A DNA stretch of 57,970 nucleotides from a virus: the IMG/VR virus record IMGVR_UViG_3300008217_000010, positions 1 through 57,970 of that record, one strand, 5' to 3'. The translations under genes and the position numbers were made by a program. Under the pieces are notes generated by a model that saw nothing but the letters and a program-made list of their open reading frames with translations, did no database searches and was not told where the DNA came from. Within the stretch, counting starts at the first letter, position 1. Each line of letters begins with the position of its first letter. Shown here piece by piece: positions 22,150-29,944 of this stretch.

Positions 22150-22229
22150 CCTGCTCTGTTTGCTAACTATCAAGTAGAAATGGTTAACGACTTACCTTGG
22201 TACAACACTAAAAATACGAAGGTGTAAGG

Positions 22230-22562
22230 ATGCAAGCTACGATGGTATTTCATCTAGGAGCCTGTCCAAAGTGCAAAGGTGACTTAACTAATGGAGAAGC
22301 AGATGATGAGAAAAGGTGCATACAGTGTGGAAAGATTGTGTATGCTTATTTGCCTGAAGAAACTTTAACATCAGATTATAAGAAAGATATCTGGCAGGCA
22401 GACCAAGCGTTTCTAAACTTTCATCGTCCAATGCTTATGTTATTTCAGGCAGGACATAGCGCAAAAGACGTTGCACTTTTTACTAGTAAGAACCAGGATT
22501 GGGTTAGACATGTACTTAATCGCTTTAACCAAATCAAGGAATACAGGGATGTGGGGTTCTAA
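22230..22562 (+). CDS. Zinc-ribbon plus helix-turn-helix protein
   Basis: The 110-residue protein has CPKC and CIQCGK at its N-terminus (a zinc ribbon, about 13-37). It is followed by a helical domain with AGHSAKDVALFTSKNQDWVR, which looks like a helix-turn-helix. It may be a small transcriptional regulator. It lies between thyX and the dNMP kinase. Confidence 0.6.
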   Translation: MQATMVFHLGACPKCKGDLTNGEADDEKRCIQCGKIVYAYLPEETLTSDYKKDIWQADQAFLNFHRPMLMLFQAGHSAKDVALFTSKNQDWVRHVLNRFNQIKEYRDVGF

Positions 22563-23124
22563 TTGTTAATTGGAGTCATGGGTAAGGCTCGTTCAGGAAA
22601 GTCAATTACAGCAGAAAGACTTGTTGATGAACACGGATTTAGAAGAACAGCATTTGCAGAGACACTAAAGGTAACAGCACAACTTATCTTTAACTTAACA
22701 CATGAACAGTGCTTGGTAAAAAGAAAGATGTGTTGGATAAAAGACTAGGTATTACTCTCGACATATTCTTCAACAGTTAGAAACTGAAGTAACTCGAACT
22801 ATTCATCCTGATGCTTGGGTCATGTCTGTAGCTAGAAGAATTAACACTAGTAAACATTTAGATGGTGTTTTCTCATCTGCGAGGGATTGGGTAATAGATG
22901 ATGTAAGATTTCCCAACGAACTCAATTGGATTAGAAATGAAGGTGGAGTTATCTTACAGACAAATAGAGAAAAGCTCAAACAAGAGTTGGATAGAACTCA
23001 TGTCAGTGAAACAGCACTAGATAATATGTTTCCTGATTTACACTTAGATAACACAGGAACTCTAGCTTATCTTCATAACCAAATTGATGAATTCATTTCG
23101 GTGCAGAGAGGACTGAATGAGTGA
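22563..23124 (+). pseudogene. Deoxynucleoside monophosphate kinase, two frameshifts
   Basis: The first segment has the P-loop GKARSGKS (8-15) and FAETLKVTAQLIFNLTHEQC, as in phage dNMP kinases of the T4 gp1 type. It then leaves frame at about 22711. One added C gives LGKKKDVLDKRLGIT; one more base near 22758 gives HILQQLETEVTRTIHPDAW, which then reads to TGA 23124 with VIDDVRFPNE, another family motif. Two single-base losses are thus enough to break a conserved enzyme that converts dNMPs to dNDPs. Sequence error is more likely than decay, because everything else is intact. Confidence 0.75.
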
Positions 23125-23836
23125 ACAGGCTTACAAAGACGATTATATAACTCTGTTAACTCGTACAGACCACATGATGCCTGATATAGCAAATAACTCT
23201 ATAGATGTGATTGTCTGTGACCCACCATACGGAGTTAAGTATCAATCACATACTCGAGTTGCTACTCCATTGTTTGCTAAGATAGCAGACGATGATAACC
23301 TTGCTTGGGTTCCTGAGTTCCTTACGGAATGTTATAGAGTACTCAAGACCCCTGGTGCTATGATGTTGTTTACATCTTGGTTAGTAGAGCCAGAGTGGGA
23401 GAAGTATGTAGAAGAAGCTAAGTTCAGAATGTTACAGCTTCTCTATTGGGATAAAAGTGATTCCGCTGGTGGTATTGGTGACTTAGATGCTAAGTTCTAT
23501 GAAGTAGTAGAACAAATCATGTACTGTACAAAAGGCAGATATTTGATGCACTCTAAGCGTCGGTCTAATGTATTTCGATACCAGAGGTCAGCACCTAAAG
23601 ATAGGTGGCATCCAATTCAAAAGCCTGATGCACTTCTTCAGGATATGATTAACTGCCTCTGTGAAGGAAAGAAAGACCCTGTAATTCTTGACCCATACGC
23701 AGGTAGTGGTTCTACTCTCATGGCAGCTAAGAAATTAGGACTTAAGTCAATTGGCTACGAGTTACCCGACGACGGAGAAAGAGACTATGTAGCTAGAATG
23801 ATTGGCACATTCAGTCAAAGCGTGATGATGCTGTGA
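23117..23836 (+). CDS. DNA methyltransferase, beta-type (N6-adenine or N4-cytosine)
   Basis: The 239-residue protein has the catalytic DPPYG motif at 35-39 and the S-adenosylmethionine-binding ILDPYAGSGST motif at about residue 194-204. This order is typical of beta-class amino-methyltransferases. No restriction endonuclease is next to it, so it is probably an orphan that protects phage DNA or regulates it. The recognition site cannot be read from the sequence. It overlaps both neighbours by a few bases. Confidence 0.85.
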   Translation: MSEQAYKDDYITLLTRTDHMMPDIANNSIDVIVCDPPYGVKYQSHTRVATPLFAKIADDDNLAWVPEFLTECYRVLKTPGAMMLFTSWLVEPEWEKYVEEAKFRMLQLLYWDKSDSAGGIGDLDAKFYEVVEQIMYCTKGRYLMHSKRRSNVFRYQRSAPKDRWHPIQKPDALLQDMINCLCEGKKDPVILDPYAGSGSTLMAAKKLGLKSIGYELPDDGERDYVARMIGTFSQSVMML

Positions 23837-23961
23837 GAGATCTAACTGGCTGGTATAAGTACTGGTTTGGTTTTCTGGAGTTCTTGTATAGTCTCCGTAA
23901 ATGCTATGAATGTGACCATCCGTATTGGATGCACAAAAGTTTAAGCTTTGGAACAGGATAG
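23833..23961 (+). CDS. Hypothetical small aromatic protein
   Basis: A 42-residue frame with GTG start in a GTGA overlap with the methyltransferase stop. It is rich in Trp, Tyr and Phe and carries CYEC followed by H. It is probably real because of the coupled start. Function unknown. Confidence 0.45.
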   Translation: MRDLTGWYKYWFGFLEFLYSLRKCYECDHPYWMHKSLSFGTG

Positions 23962-24016
23962 AGTGGTATTGCAGGATGCCTTTGTGCGAACACTCAATAA
24001 GCGAGACATACGACTA

Positions 24017-24430
24017 ATGAGAATCTTTGTAGACTGTGACGATACGTTGTTACTCTATCATACTAAGGAGCAGAAAACTCCATATGGTATGTGGACTGGT
24101 ATTCCTTTTACTCCGAACTATCGGTTAATTGGCGCACTCATGATTCACAAGAAAGACCATTCAGAAGATGAAATAATCTTCTGGTCTGGTGGTGCAGAAT
24201 ACGCTAAAGAATGTGCCACAAAATTACACTTGTGGGATATGGCGTATGCCTTTGCTCACAAAAACAAAAGTAATTTTCACATGGTTCAAGAGGGAGACAT
24301 AGTTATTGACGATGATAGTTTCTCTGACTTACCTAAAGAAGAACAAATTAGAACACATACTCCCTTTAACTGGCCTGAGGAAGAATGGAAGGGCAGACCA
24401 GACAAGGAGATAATTAAACATGTTACGTAG
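24017..24430 (+). CDS. HAD-like phosphatase
   Basis: The 137-residue protein starts MRIFVDCDDTLLLY; DxDxT is the HAD nucleophile motif. IIFWSGG near residue 58 gives motif II, and DIVIDDD near 100 gives the acidic motif IV. This is a compact HAD hydrolase such as the T4-type 3'-phosphatase or a small nucleotidase. Upstream in-frame starts (23948, 23963) add residues that do not fit the family. The 3' end overlaps the next gene by 11 bases. Confidence 0.75.
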   Translation: MRIFVDCDDTLLLYHTKEQKTPYGMWTGIPFTPNYRLIGALMIHKKDHSEDEIIFWSGGAEYAKECATKLHLWDMAYAFAHKNKSNFHMVQEGDIVIDDDSFSDLPKEEQIRTHTPFNWPEEEWKGRPDKEIIKHVT

Positions 24431-24611
24431 ACTTTTTTGTGCTTTTGTGTTACATCAACCAGTTGTTGAAGTCCAAATAAAAAGAGAGAACGAAGATGAA
24501 ACATGGTACTCTTATAGATGTTACAGATTATGTTGTAAGTATCCTGGTGATATTGGTTGGTTCCCGTTGCTTTGGCGCAAGATGTATGGTAGGGTATGGC
24601 GAGGCAGCTAG
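24420..24611 (+). CDS. Hypothetical basic protein
   Basis: A 63-residue, Arg-, Tyr- and Trp-rich protein with a CYRLCC cluster, translated in an overlap with the HAD gene. Function unknown. The overlapping frame from 24496 looks like a shadow. Confidence 0.5.
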   Translation: MLRRLFCAFVLHQPVVEVQIKRENEDETWYSYRCYRLCCKYPGDIGWFPLLWRKMYGRVWRGS

Positions 24612-24720
24612 GGCCAGGCGTTCAGGTATAGAATCAGGGCCACAGAATCGTTTTTACGGGCATTGTTTCCCGTTTCAGGTAGTCAGGGCCAGGTTAGGGA
24701 TTCTGACCCCCTAGAATCAA
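24612..24720 (+). repeat. Dispersed intergenic repeat, copy A
   Basis: This non-coding stretch contains GGGCCACAGAATCG (24637-24650), which occurs exactly on the minus strand at 34144-34157. Overlapping it, AATCGTTTTTA (24646-24656) recurs on the minus strand at 34059-34069. GGGCCAGG also occurs twice inside the element. The G+C content is higher than its surroundings. Confidence 0.6.
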
Positions 24721-24746
24721 TTTAGGTGAAAGCATAGGAGATTAAT

Positions 24747-25331
24747 ATGGCAATGCTAGGTGGAGAGGAAATCAAGAAGCAATATGCGGCTAGGAAATTG
24801 CTTATTGAACCTTACAACGATGAACAGGTCAATCCTAACTCTTACGATGTTCGTATGGGACAATGGGTAATTGAACCAAGACACAGTAACTCAATAGTTC
24901 TATTATCAGTGGCAGAAAGTACAGAGCTACTGTGGAACAAACCTAGAAAGATTGCTAAAGATGGAGTGGTAATAATGCCGCCACACTCTATTTTACTTGC
25001 ACATACCAACGAGGTCATAGGTTCATATAAATATGGGACGTTGTTAAAAGCACGTTCTACTATTGCAAGGTCAGGTATTGATATTTGTGCTTCTGCTGGA
25101 TTTGGTGATGTTGGATATGTTAACCACTGGACATTAGAGTTAACTAACAACAGTAAGAATCACATAGCTATATCACCAGGTATGAGACTGGCACAGATAG
25201 CTTTTATCGAGGTCAAGAATCCTGGTCAGTACGAAGGTGCATATAAACAGGTTATCAGTTCTGACTTTGAGAAATTAACATGGGAGCCTGAAATGATGCT
25301 TCCTGTACTCGGGCCACTACGAGTCTTTTAA
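24747..25331 (+). CDS. dcd: dCTP deaminase (dCTP/dUTP hydrolase family)
   Basis: The 194-residue protein has VNPNSYDVRMG near residue 28, ARSTIARSGIDICASAGFGD near 105-125 and NHWTLELTN, all signature segments of dCTP deaminase in the trimeric dUTPase fold. The ARSxxAR segment binds the triphosphate. It converts dCTP to dUTP (or to dUMP in bifunctional forms) and thus feeds thymidylate synthesis by ThyX. Confidence 0.85.
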   Translation: MAMLGGEEIKKQYAARKLLIEPYNDEQVNPNSYDVRMGQWVIEPRHSNSIVLLSVAESTELLWNKPRKIAKDGVVIMPPHSILLAHTNEVIGSYKYGTLLKARSTIARSGIDICASAGFGDVGYVNHWTLELTNNSKNHIAISPGMRLAQIAFIEVKNPGQYEGAYKQVISSDFEKLTWEPEMMLPVLGPLRVF

Positions 25332-25531
25332 TGTGGCTAGTATTCGCTATGCTACGTGGACACGAAAAGCGATGGGATGAGGATGCACCAGATAGAGTTG
25401 GACTTGTATCTATCGTACTATATGGCATACACTTTGGATACTGTCCAATCTATGAAACAGAAGATGAAGCAGAGTATTTCTTTCCAGGTGTACTAAGAGC
25501 CAAGCTACCAATGACTATAGTAGGAGAGTGA
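25331..25531 (+). CDS. Hypothetical protein
   Basis: A 66-residue protein starting in a TAATG overlap with dcd. Not recognised; it has an aromatic centre and no obvious motif. Confidence 0.5.
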   Translation: MWLVFAMLRGHEKRWDEDAPDRVGLVSIVLYGIHFGYCPIYETEDEAEYFFPGVLRAKLPMTIVGE

Positions 25532-25533
25532 CG

Positions 25534-25713
25534 ATGGAAACCTCAAGCCAGCTTGAACAAGATATTTTAAGAGGATTATTTACACTCAAAGAATTTCCTG
25601 ACCTTCCAAAAACAGAATGTACTACGTTCGATGAAGAACAGAAACCAAAGAACTTGTCCATCTATCGTATTGGAAGTAACGTTATACGTATTGATATCAA
25701 GGAGCCTAAGTAA
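25534..25713 (+). CDS. Hypothetical protein
   Basis: A 59-residue protein. ATG 25534 is preceded by TAGGAG and is preferred over GTG 25528. Its C-terminus reads as beta strands, LSIYRIGSNVIRIDIKE. The next gene begins at the A of its TAA. Confidence 0.5.
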   Translation: METSSQLEQDILRGLFTLKEFPDLPKTECTTFDEEQKPKNLSIYRIGSNVIRIDIKEPK

Positions 25714-26026
25714 TGAAACTCTGGTTCGATATCAATACCAAGGAACAAGTAGCTCCAAACTCACATAGACCAAATCTGATAACTATGTTGAGTTGACAAT
25801 TTGTGATAAGTGTGGTTGGGTTAGTGAGCAAGACAACATCATTAACGAGTATGAACTAGCTGTTAACCTTAAATTCGACTTACATAGAAGTTGTGTCGAT
25901 ACAGTTAGAGATAGATTCAGGATGAGCATTGGACTAAAGACCAACGCAGATATTGACAAGATGGTTAAAAATGGAAGATATCTTAATTCTATCCCATCAC
26001 AGAAAAAAGACTATAAATCGTTGTAG
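25713..26026 (+). pseudogene. CxxC protein split by a frameshift
   Basis: A first frame from ATG 25713 reads MKLWFDINTKEQVAPNSH and soon stops. A second frame, open from about 25768 to TAG 26026, carries ELTICDKCGWVSEQDN and a later Cys. One extra A near 25765 joins them into a single protein of about 104 residues with an N-terminal strand and a zinc pair. TTG 25793 is the only start available otherwise. Confidence 0.5.
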
Positions 26027-26906
26027 GTTCAAAGCATACCTACATTATGACCGACGAAAGAGAAAAGTTGAAACTGATATCAATTTGATATTCGGTACAG
26101 CTTTTCATACTGCTCTAGATGTGTACTACAATCGCAAACGTAAAATGGAGTTTGACGATTTACGTCAGGTCTTTGAGTTAGCGATGGATGTACCTGTACC
26201 AGATGATAGGTCACAACTCGAACAAGAATTATCAACATGGACAAAGATTGGTAGTCAAATGCTTTATAACTACCATTTAATAACTCAGGCTAATGAACAC
26301 TTTGAAGTTCTTGAAACTGAGCGTCCTTTTTATCTATGTTTAGACGAAGATGGACAGATTATTTGCGATGCTGTCACTTCTAAAGAGAACATACCAAGTA
26401 ATGCTTTCTTTATTCTGGCTGGAAAGATTGACCTCACAATTGATATGGGTGGTGATATATACTTTGTTGACCACAAGACTACAGCGTTCAACAAAGAGAA
26501 GTTTGAAGAACACTATCGCCTTGATGAGCAATTGCTCGACTATAGTATCTTTGGCCGCTGGCTCTATGGTGAACGTTTCAAAGGTACTCTTGTTAATGGC
26601 CTCAACAAGAAACTCGATTCACCAGAGGGACTTATATTCAGAATGTGGATGATGTATAGTGATGAAGAAATTGACTATGCTATTTCATCCTATATGGACA
26701 CAGCACAAGAACATTACATACTAAGACAGCAACCTCACTTGTTACAGCAACGTACACAAGACTTTGATTGCAACAGATGTACTTATGAACCTGTCAGTAC
26801 AGCACTAAGAAAGGGCGACGATTGGGAGACAGTCCTAGAACTGTACTACGAGGATATAGAAGAAATGGATTGGGAGAATGAAGGTGTCCAAGCAAATATG
26901 CAGTAG
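25971..26906 (+). CDS. PD-(D/E)XK family exonuclease
   Basis: The start at ATG 25971 gives MEDILILSHHRK, where the conserved histidine and the NRCRFKAYLHY stretch match the N-terminus of the RecB/Cas4-like family. FGTAFH, then AGKIDLTI and YFVDHKTT, supply the PD-(D/E)XK residues. CNRC near the C-terminus suggests a metal or iron-sulfur site. It is likely the 5'-3' exonuclease partner of the Sak4-like ATPase downstream. An alternative start is 25953. Confidence 0.75.
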   Translation: MEDILILSHHRKKTINRCRFKAYLHYDRRKRKVETDINLIFGTAFHTALDVYYNRKRKMEFDDLRQVFELAMDVPVPDDRSQLEQELSTWTKIGSQMLYNYHLITQANEHFEVLETERPFYLCLDEDGQIICDAVTSKENIPSNAFFILAGKIDLTIDMGGDIYFVDHKTTAFNKEKFEEHYRLDEQLLDYSIFGRWLYGERFKGTLVNGLNKKLDSPEGLIFRMWMMYSDEEIDYAISSYMDTAQEHYILRQQPHLLQQRTQDFDCNRCTYEPVSTALRKGDDWETVLELYYEDIEEMDWENEGVQANMQ

Positions 26907-27063
26907 ACCAGCTAAGTTCTTCTTTTTCAACAGAGGTAAGAAGGGATTGGAGTCAGTAGCATTATGCGAAGATTGTAAAAATGCGGCGTCACCAGAAATA
27001 CAAAAGCAAATCAAAGACTTGGTATCATCATTTCCACATCCATGTGTAATTGAAGTAGAGTAG
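26878..27063 (+). CDS. Small zinc protein
   Basis: The 61-residue protein overlaps the nuclease stop by 29 bases. It has CSRPAKFFFFNRG and CEDC, a four-ligand zinc arrangement. Its function is unknown; it sits between the nuclease and the recombination ATPase. Confidence 0.55.
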   Translation: MKVSKQICSRPAKFFFFNRGKKGLESVALCEDCKNAASPEIQKQIKDLVSSFPHPCVIEVE

Positions 27064-27067
27064 GCAA

Positions 27068-27970
27068 ATGACAACAACACCAAAGCCTGTGGTAGTTAAA
27101 AAGAGAGCTATTGTACCAATACCAGATAACATTAAGGCGGAGTATAAAATTGAAGGCATTGCACAACGCTCCAGGTTTATACATATTCTGTTATCTGCGC
27201 CAGGTGGACAAGGTAAGACTACGTTCTTTGGAACAACAGCAAAGCAAATACTAGATGATAATGGTGAAGGTAATATTCCTGTTCCTAATCTTTTAGTCAT
27301 AGAGTTCGACCCATTTGGTGAAGATACTCTAATAGATATGAAGGTTGGATATGATATTGTCAGGCCAAAGTCGATTCAAGAATTAGAGTACTTAGTTAAG
27401 TTCTTACATTCGTCTGGTGCTGACCAATACGATGTCATAGCGTTAGATGCTTATAATAAGATGTGTGAAATCTTATATGATGCGATTCTAGAATACGCAA
27501 AGACATTACCACAAAGAACACCACATGACCTTGAGATTTTAGAGCTTAGGGATTACAACAGGTTCTATAAACGACTTAGAGTATTAAATGAAAGTATCCT
27601 GTCGTTGAAGAAGCATGTAATCTTTACGTGCATCGCAGCACTCAAGGATAAGCCATCTGAACTGTGGAAAGAAAAACAAGATAGAGCACAGATTCAATCG
27701 TTAATGGTTGATGGTAAGATGGCACATATCTTATCAACACAGTTTTCGTTACACGGAATCATGGAAAGACGCGGTGCTGGTTCTAACATTCATGTAGACA
27801 CAAAGTTTACTGAATTTAACAGTGAATCAAAGACTCGTTTCCGAATCAAGGGAACGTTTGAAGATATGACATTTCCAGACTTACTAACGGAAATGAATCT
27901 TAACGACCCTAGCTTTAGACGTATTAAATGGAAGCATGACGAAAAGGGGTTCTTACCAGAGTTAGTCTAA
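27068..27970 (+). CDS. Sak4-like recombination ATPase
   Basis: A 300-residue RecA-fold ATPase with Walker A APGGQGKTT (44-52) and a strand-plus-Asp Walker B region at YDVIALDAYN (about 113-122). This matches the phage AAA_24/Sak4 family, single-strand annealing proteins that need ATP and often an SSB partner. The PD-(D/E)XK nuclease upstream and ERCC4 nuclease downstream make a recombination cassette. Confidence 0.7.
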   Translation: MTTTPKPVVVKKRAIVPIPDNIKAEYKIEGIAQRSRFIHILLSAPGGQGKTTFFGTTAKQILDDNGEGNIPVPNLLVIEFDPFGEDTLIDMKVGYDIVRPKSIQELEYLVKFLHSSGADQYDVIALDAYNKMCEILYDAILEYAKTLPQRTPHDLEILELRDYNRFYKRLRVLNESILSLKKHVIFTCIAALKDKPSELWKEKQDRAQIQSLMVDGKMAHILSTQFSLHGIMERRGAGSNIHVDTKFTEFNSESKTRFRIKGTFEDMTFPDLLTEMNLNDPSFRRIKWKHDEKGFLPELV

Positions 27971-28305
27971 TGGCTTACGAACTTAAGATTTGGCTCAGAA
28001 ATCTTATACGTGCTAATAGAGGACCTGTTGCCTCTAGGTTACATGTAATCTTTGACGACTACGGTAACTTTCAACTTAGACGTAAACAAGAGGATGATGA
28101 AAAGGACAGAGGCTACATGTTAGATTGTACATTCGAGCATGTAGAACAAATAGAGTTTGGTCACCGTCTTGAGATAACTTCATTCTCCTTAGGAAAGTTA
28201 AGAGAACAGATAAAGGAACAAGGTGACGACCTAGACTATCAAGATTACGAATCGTGGGAGAAGAGGTGTAAAAATAGGTGGGCATTTGAAGAACACGATA
28301 ACTAA
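27970..28305 (+). CDS. Hypothetical protein
   Basis: A 111-residue protein in a TAATG overlap with the Sak4-like gene. Its first half reads as beta strands and its last third as an acidic helix. Unrecognised. Confidence 0.5.
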   Translation: MAYELKIWLRNLIRANRGPVASRLHVIFDDYGNFQLRRKQEDDEKDRGYMLDCTFEHVEQIEFGHRLEITSFSLGKLREQIKEQGDDLDYQDYESWEKRCKNRWAFEEHDN

Positions 28306-28666
28306 ATGGAAAAAGAAATTAGACAGGAAGATAGAAAAGAAAAGGCATTGGCTAGCTAGAGTCTATAGGTCTATATTCTTTAAGTCAGCTTTATATCACG
28401 CATCAAGACTACATTTTAGGAGATTCTTAAACATGGCACATCCAGACTTGTATGTAGATGGCAACCCAAACTCAGTCATGGACTTTGACCAAGTTAAATG
28501 GTTGGATTTCAGGTGTCCTAGATGCAATTCAATCTTTACAGTTACTATCAAGAAAGACGATATACCCGTAGAGTCACGTTGTATGAGTTGTCTCAACCAT
28601 TACATATTTCCCAATCCTGATGAAGAAGTTGAAGAGGTTAGAGGGACGATGGAGAACACTGTATAA
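28286..28666 (+). CDS. Basic zinc-ribbon protein, TTG start
   Basis: The 126-residue protein starts at TTG 28286 with a very basic N-terminal helix (1-35). It has CPRC and CMSC in its C-terminal half (77-101), a zinc ribbon. The layout suggests a nucleic-acid-binding protein. It overlaps the genes on each side. Confidence 0.55.
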   Translation: MKNTITKWKKKLDRKIEKKRHWLARVYRSIFFKSALYHASRLHFRRFLNMAHPDLYVDGNPNSVMDFDQVKWLDFRCPRCNSIFTVTIKKDDIPVESRCMSCLNHYIFPNPDEEVEEVRGTMENTV

Positions 28667-29379
28667 TGGCTACCATTCCTTTAATGGCTATCTCTGGTTC
28701 AGAACCTATGCAAATAAAAAGAGACTGTGCTGAGTTTTCATATATAGATGAGAACATGGTATATCCTGATTACAAGATATGGTCTAAGCTAGACTATACT
28801 GTAGATATTGCAAGAGCACAGGTAGAAGATTTAGTTAGAAATAAAACAGATGGTACACATATTGCAGAGGAACTTAGTAACCTACAAGGTGATGTGCGTA
28901 TCTTTCTTATGGAAGATTGGTTAGGTAGAGATAGATACGGAAAGGTAACATTGCCTGGTGGGAGATTCAACGACACCAACTACATACATATAGTTAATCT
29001 TATAACAGCAGCTTGTTTGGCTACAGGTACTATATGGGTGTATGCCGCTAATCAGAAAGCCACTTGCAATTTGCTCAAACAGTGGAACAATGAATTCTTC
29101 CAACGAGAGGTTCACAAATCGTTAATGGTTCGCCCTAGAAAGGCAGAGGCAATTTTCACTCTAGACTTTACTCATGAGAATCAAATTTGGTGGTTAACAG
29201 ACATACCTGGCTTAAATATAGGATTTACTAGAGCCGAAGCAATGATAGACCATGCAGGCTCTTTAATTAATCTGTTTATAATGGACAGGAATCAACTTTC
29301 TGCTATTCCAGGTATCGGGCCTAGTATCGCTGATAAATTCAGAACATTTATAGATAAAGGTATTCAAAAAGTTGGATAA
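28666..29379 (+). CDS. ERCC4-type nuclease
   Basis: The 237-residue protein combines an N-terminal nuclease-like domain (about 30-165) with two helix-hairpin-helix motifs near the C-terminus, IPGLNIGFTRAEA and IPGIGPSIADKF. That is the layout of XPF/ERCC4-family structure-specific nucleases. It could cut branched recombination intermediates. Catalytic residues are less clear than the helix-hairpin-helix part. It is coupled to the preceding gene. Confidence 0.65.
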   Translation: MATIPLMAISGSEPMQIKRDCAEFSYIDENMVYPDYKIWSKLDYTVDIARAQVEDLVRNKTDGTHIAEELSNLQGDVRIFLMEDWLGRDRYGKVTLPGGRFNDTNYIHIVNLITAACLATGTIWVYAANQKATCNLLKQWNNEFFQREVHKSLMVRPRKAEAIFTLDFTHENQIWWLTDIPGLNIGFTRAEAMIDHAGSLINLFIMDRNQLSAIPGIGPSIADKFRTFIDKGIQKVG

Positions 29380-29943
29380 TTGGGAAAGAATAAATCCTGA
29401 TGGGATAAGTCATACAGTCAAATGATGGATATTTTAGCGGCTGACTTTGAAAAACAGTACACTTGTGCTCCACTACCTACTCAATATGATGTCAAACAAG
29501 TTCTTAATCTAGAAGTCACATCAATGCTACCTAATGAGGTTCCTCAACAAAGGACAATTGAAAAGACTTTAGACTGAATGTTGAATATAACTTTAACATA
29601 GGTCGTCAGGTGTCAAGTGAGTTTGAGATATACTTTCCTGCTGAACAGATTATGGTTAACTGTAGAGTAGGATTTGATATGGAGGAATAACCTATAGAGA
29701 CTTACTACGATTCACCAGATTAGCTATGGAAGAAGTTAGTAAGCCAATCAATTCTAATAGAGTAAACCTAGTAGACAGAGCTACTTTCGTCCCTCCACAG
29801 TCACCAGCAAAATTACCTCTGTACGTTTTGACAGGAATAGTAATCCTAGTGTTAGAGGTAATAGACCTGATAAAGTAGAATTAAACGACATTGAACCACA
29901 GAAGCCTTTACTTCGTAAAATGAGAATCAAGCAAAAGGAGTAG
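29372..29943 (+). pseudogene. Hypothetical gene broken by four homopolymer shifts
   Basis: As sequenced, this region holds only short frames: TTG 29372-29425, ATG 29422-29577, a start-less frame to 29690, ATG 29726-29876, and another start-less frame to TAG 29943. Lengthening an A-run by one at each of about 29422, 29563, 29688 and 29809 joins them. The result is one fluent protein of about 190 residues, with segments VEYNFNIGRQVSSEFEIYF and FDRNSNPSVRGNRPDKVELN. I do not recognise it. It lies directly before the ribonucleotide reductase. Confidence 0.5.
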
Positions 29944-29944
29944 C

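Noticed and set aside
3090-25130. Other GTTAAC words as more promoter boxes
   Set aside because: They lie inside codons of real genes, without the GCG extension or a -10 hexamer.
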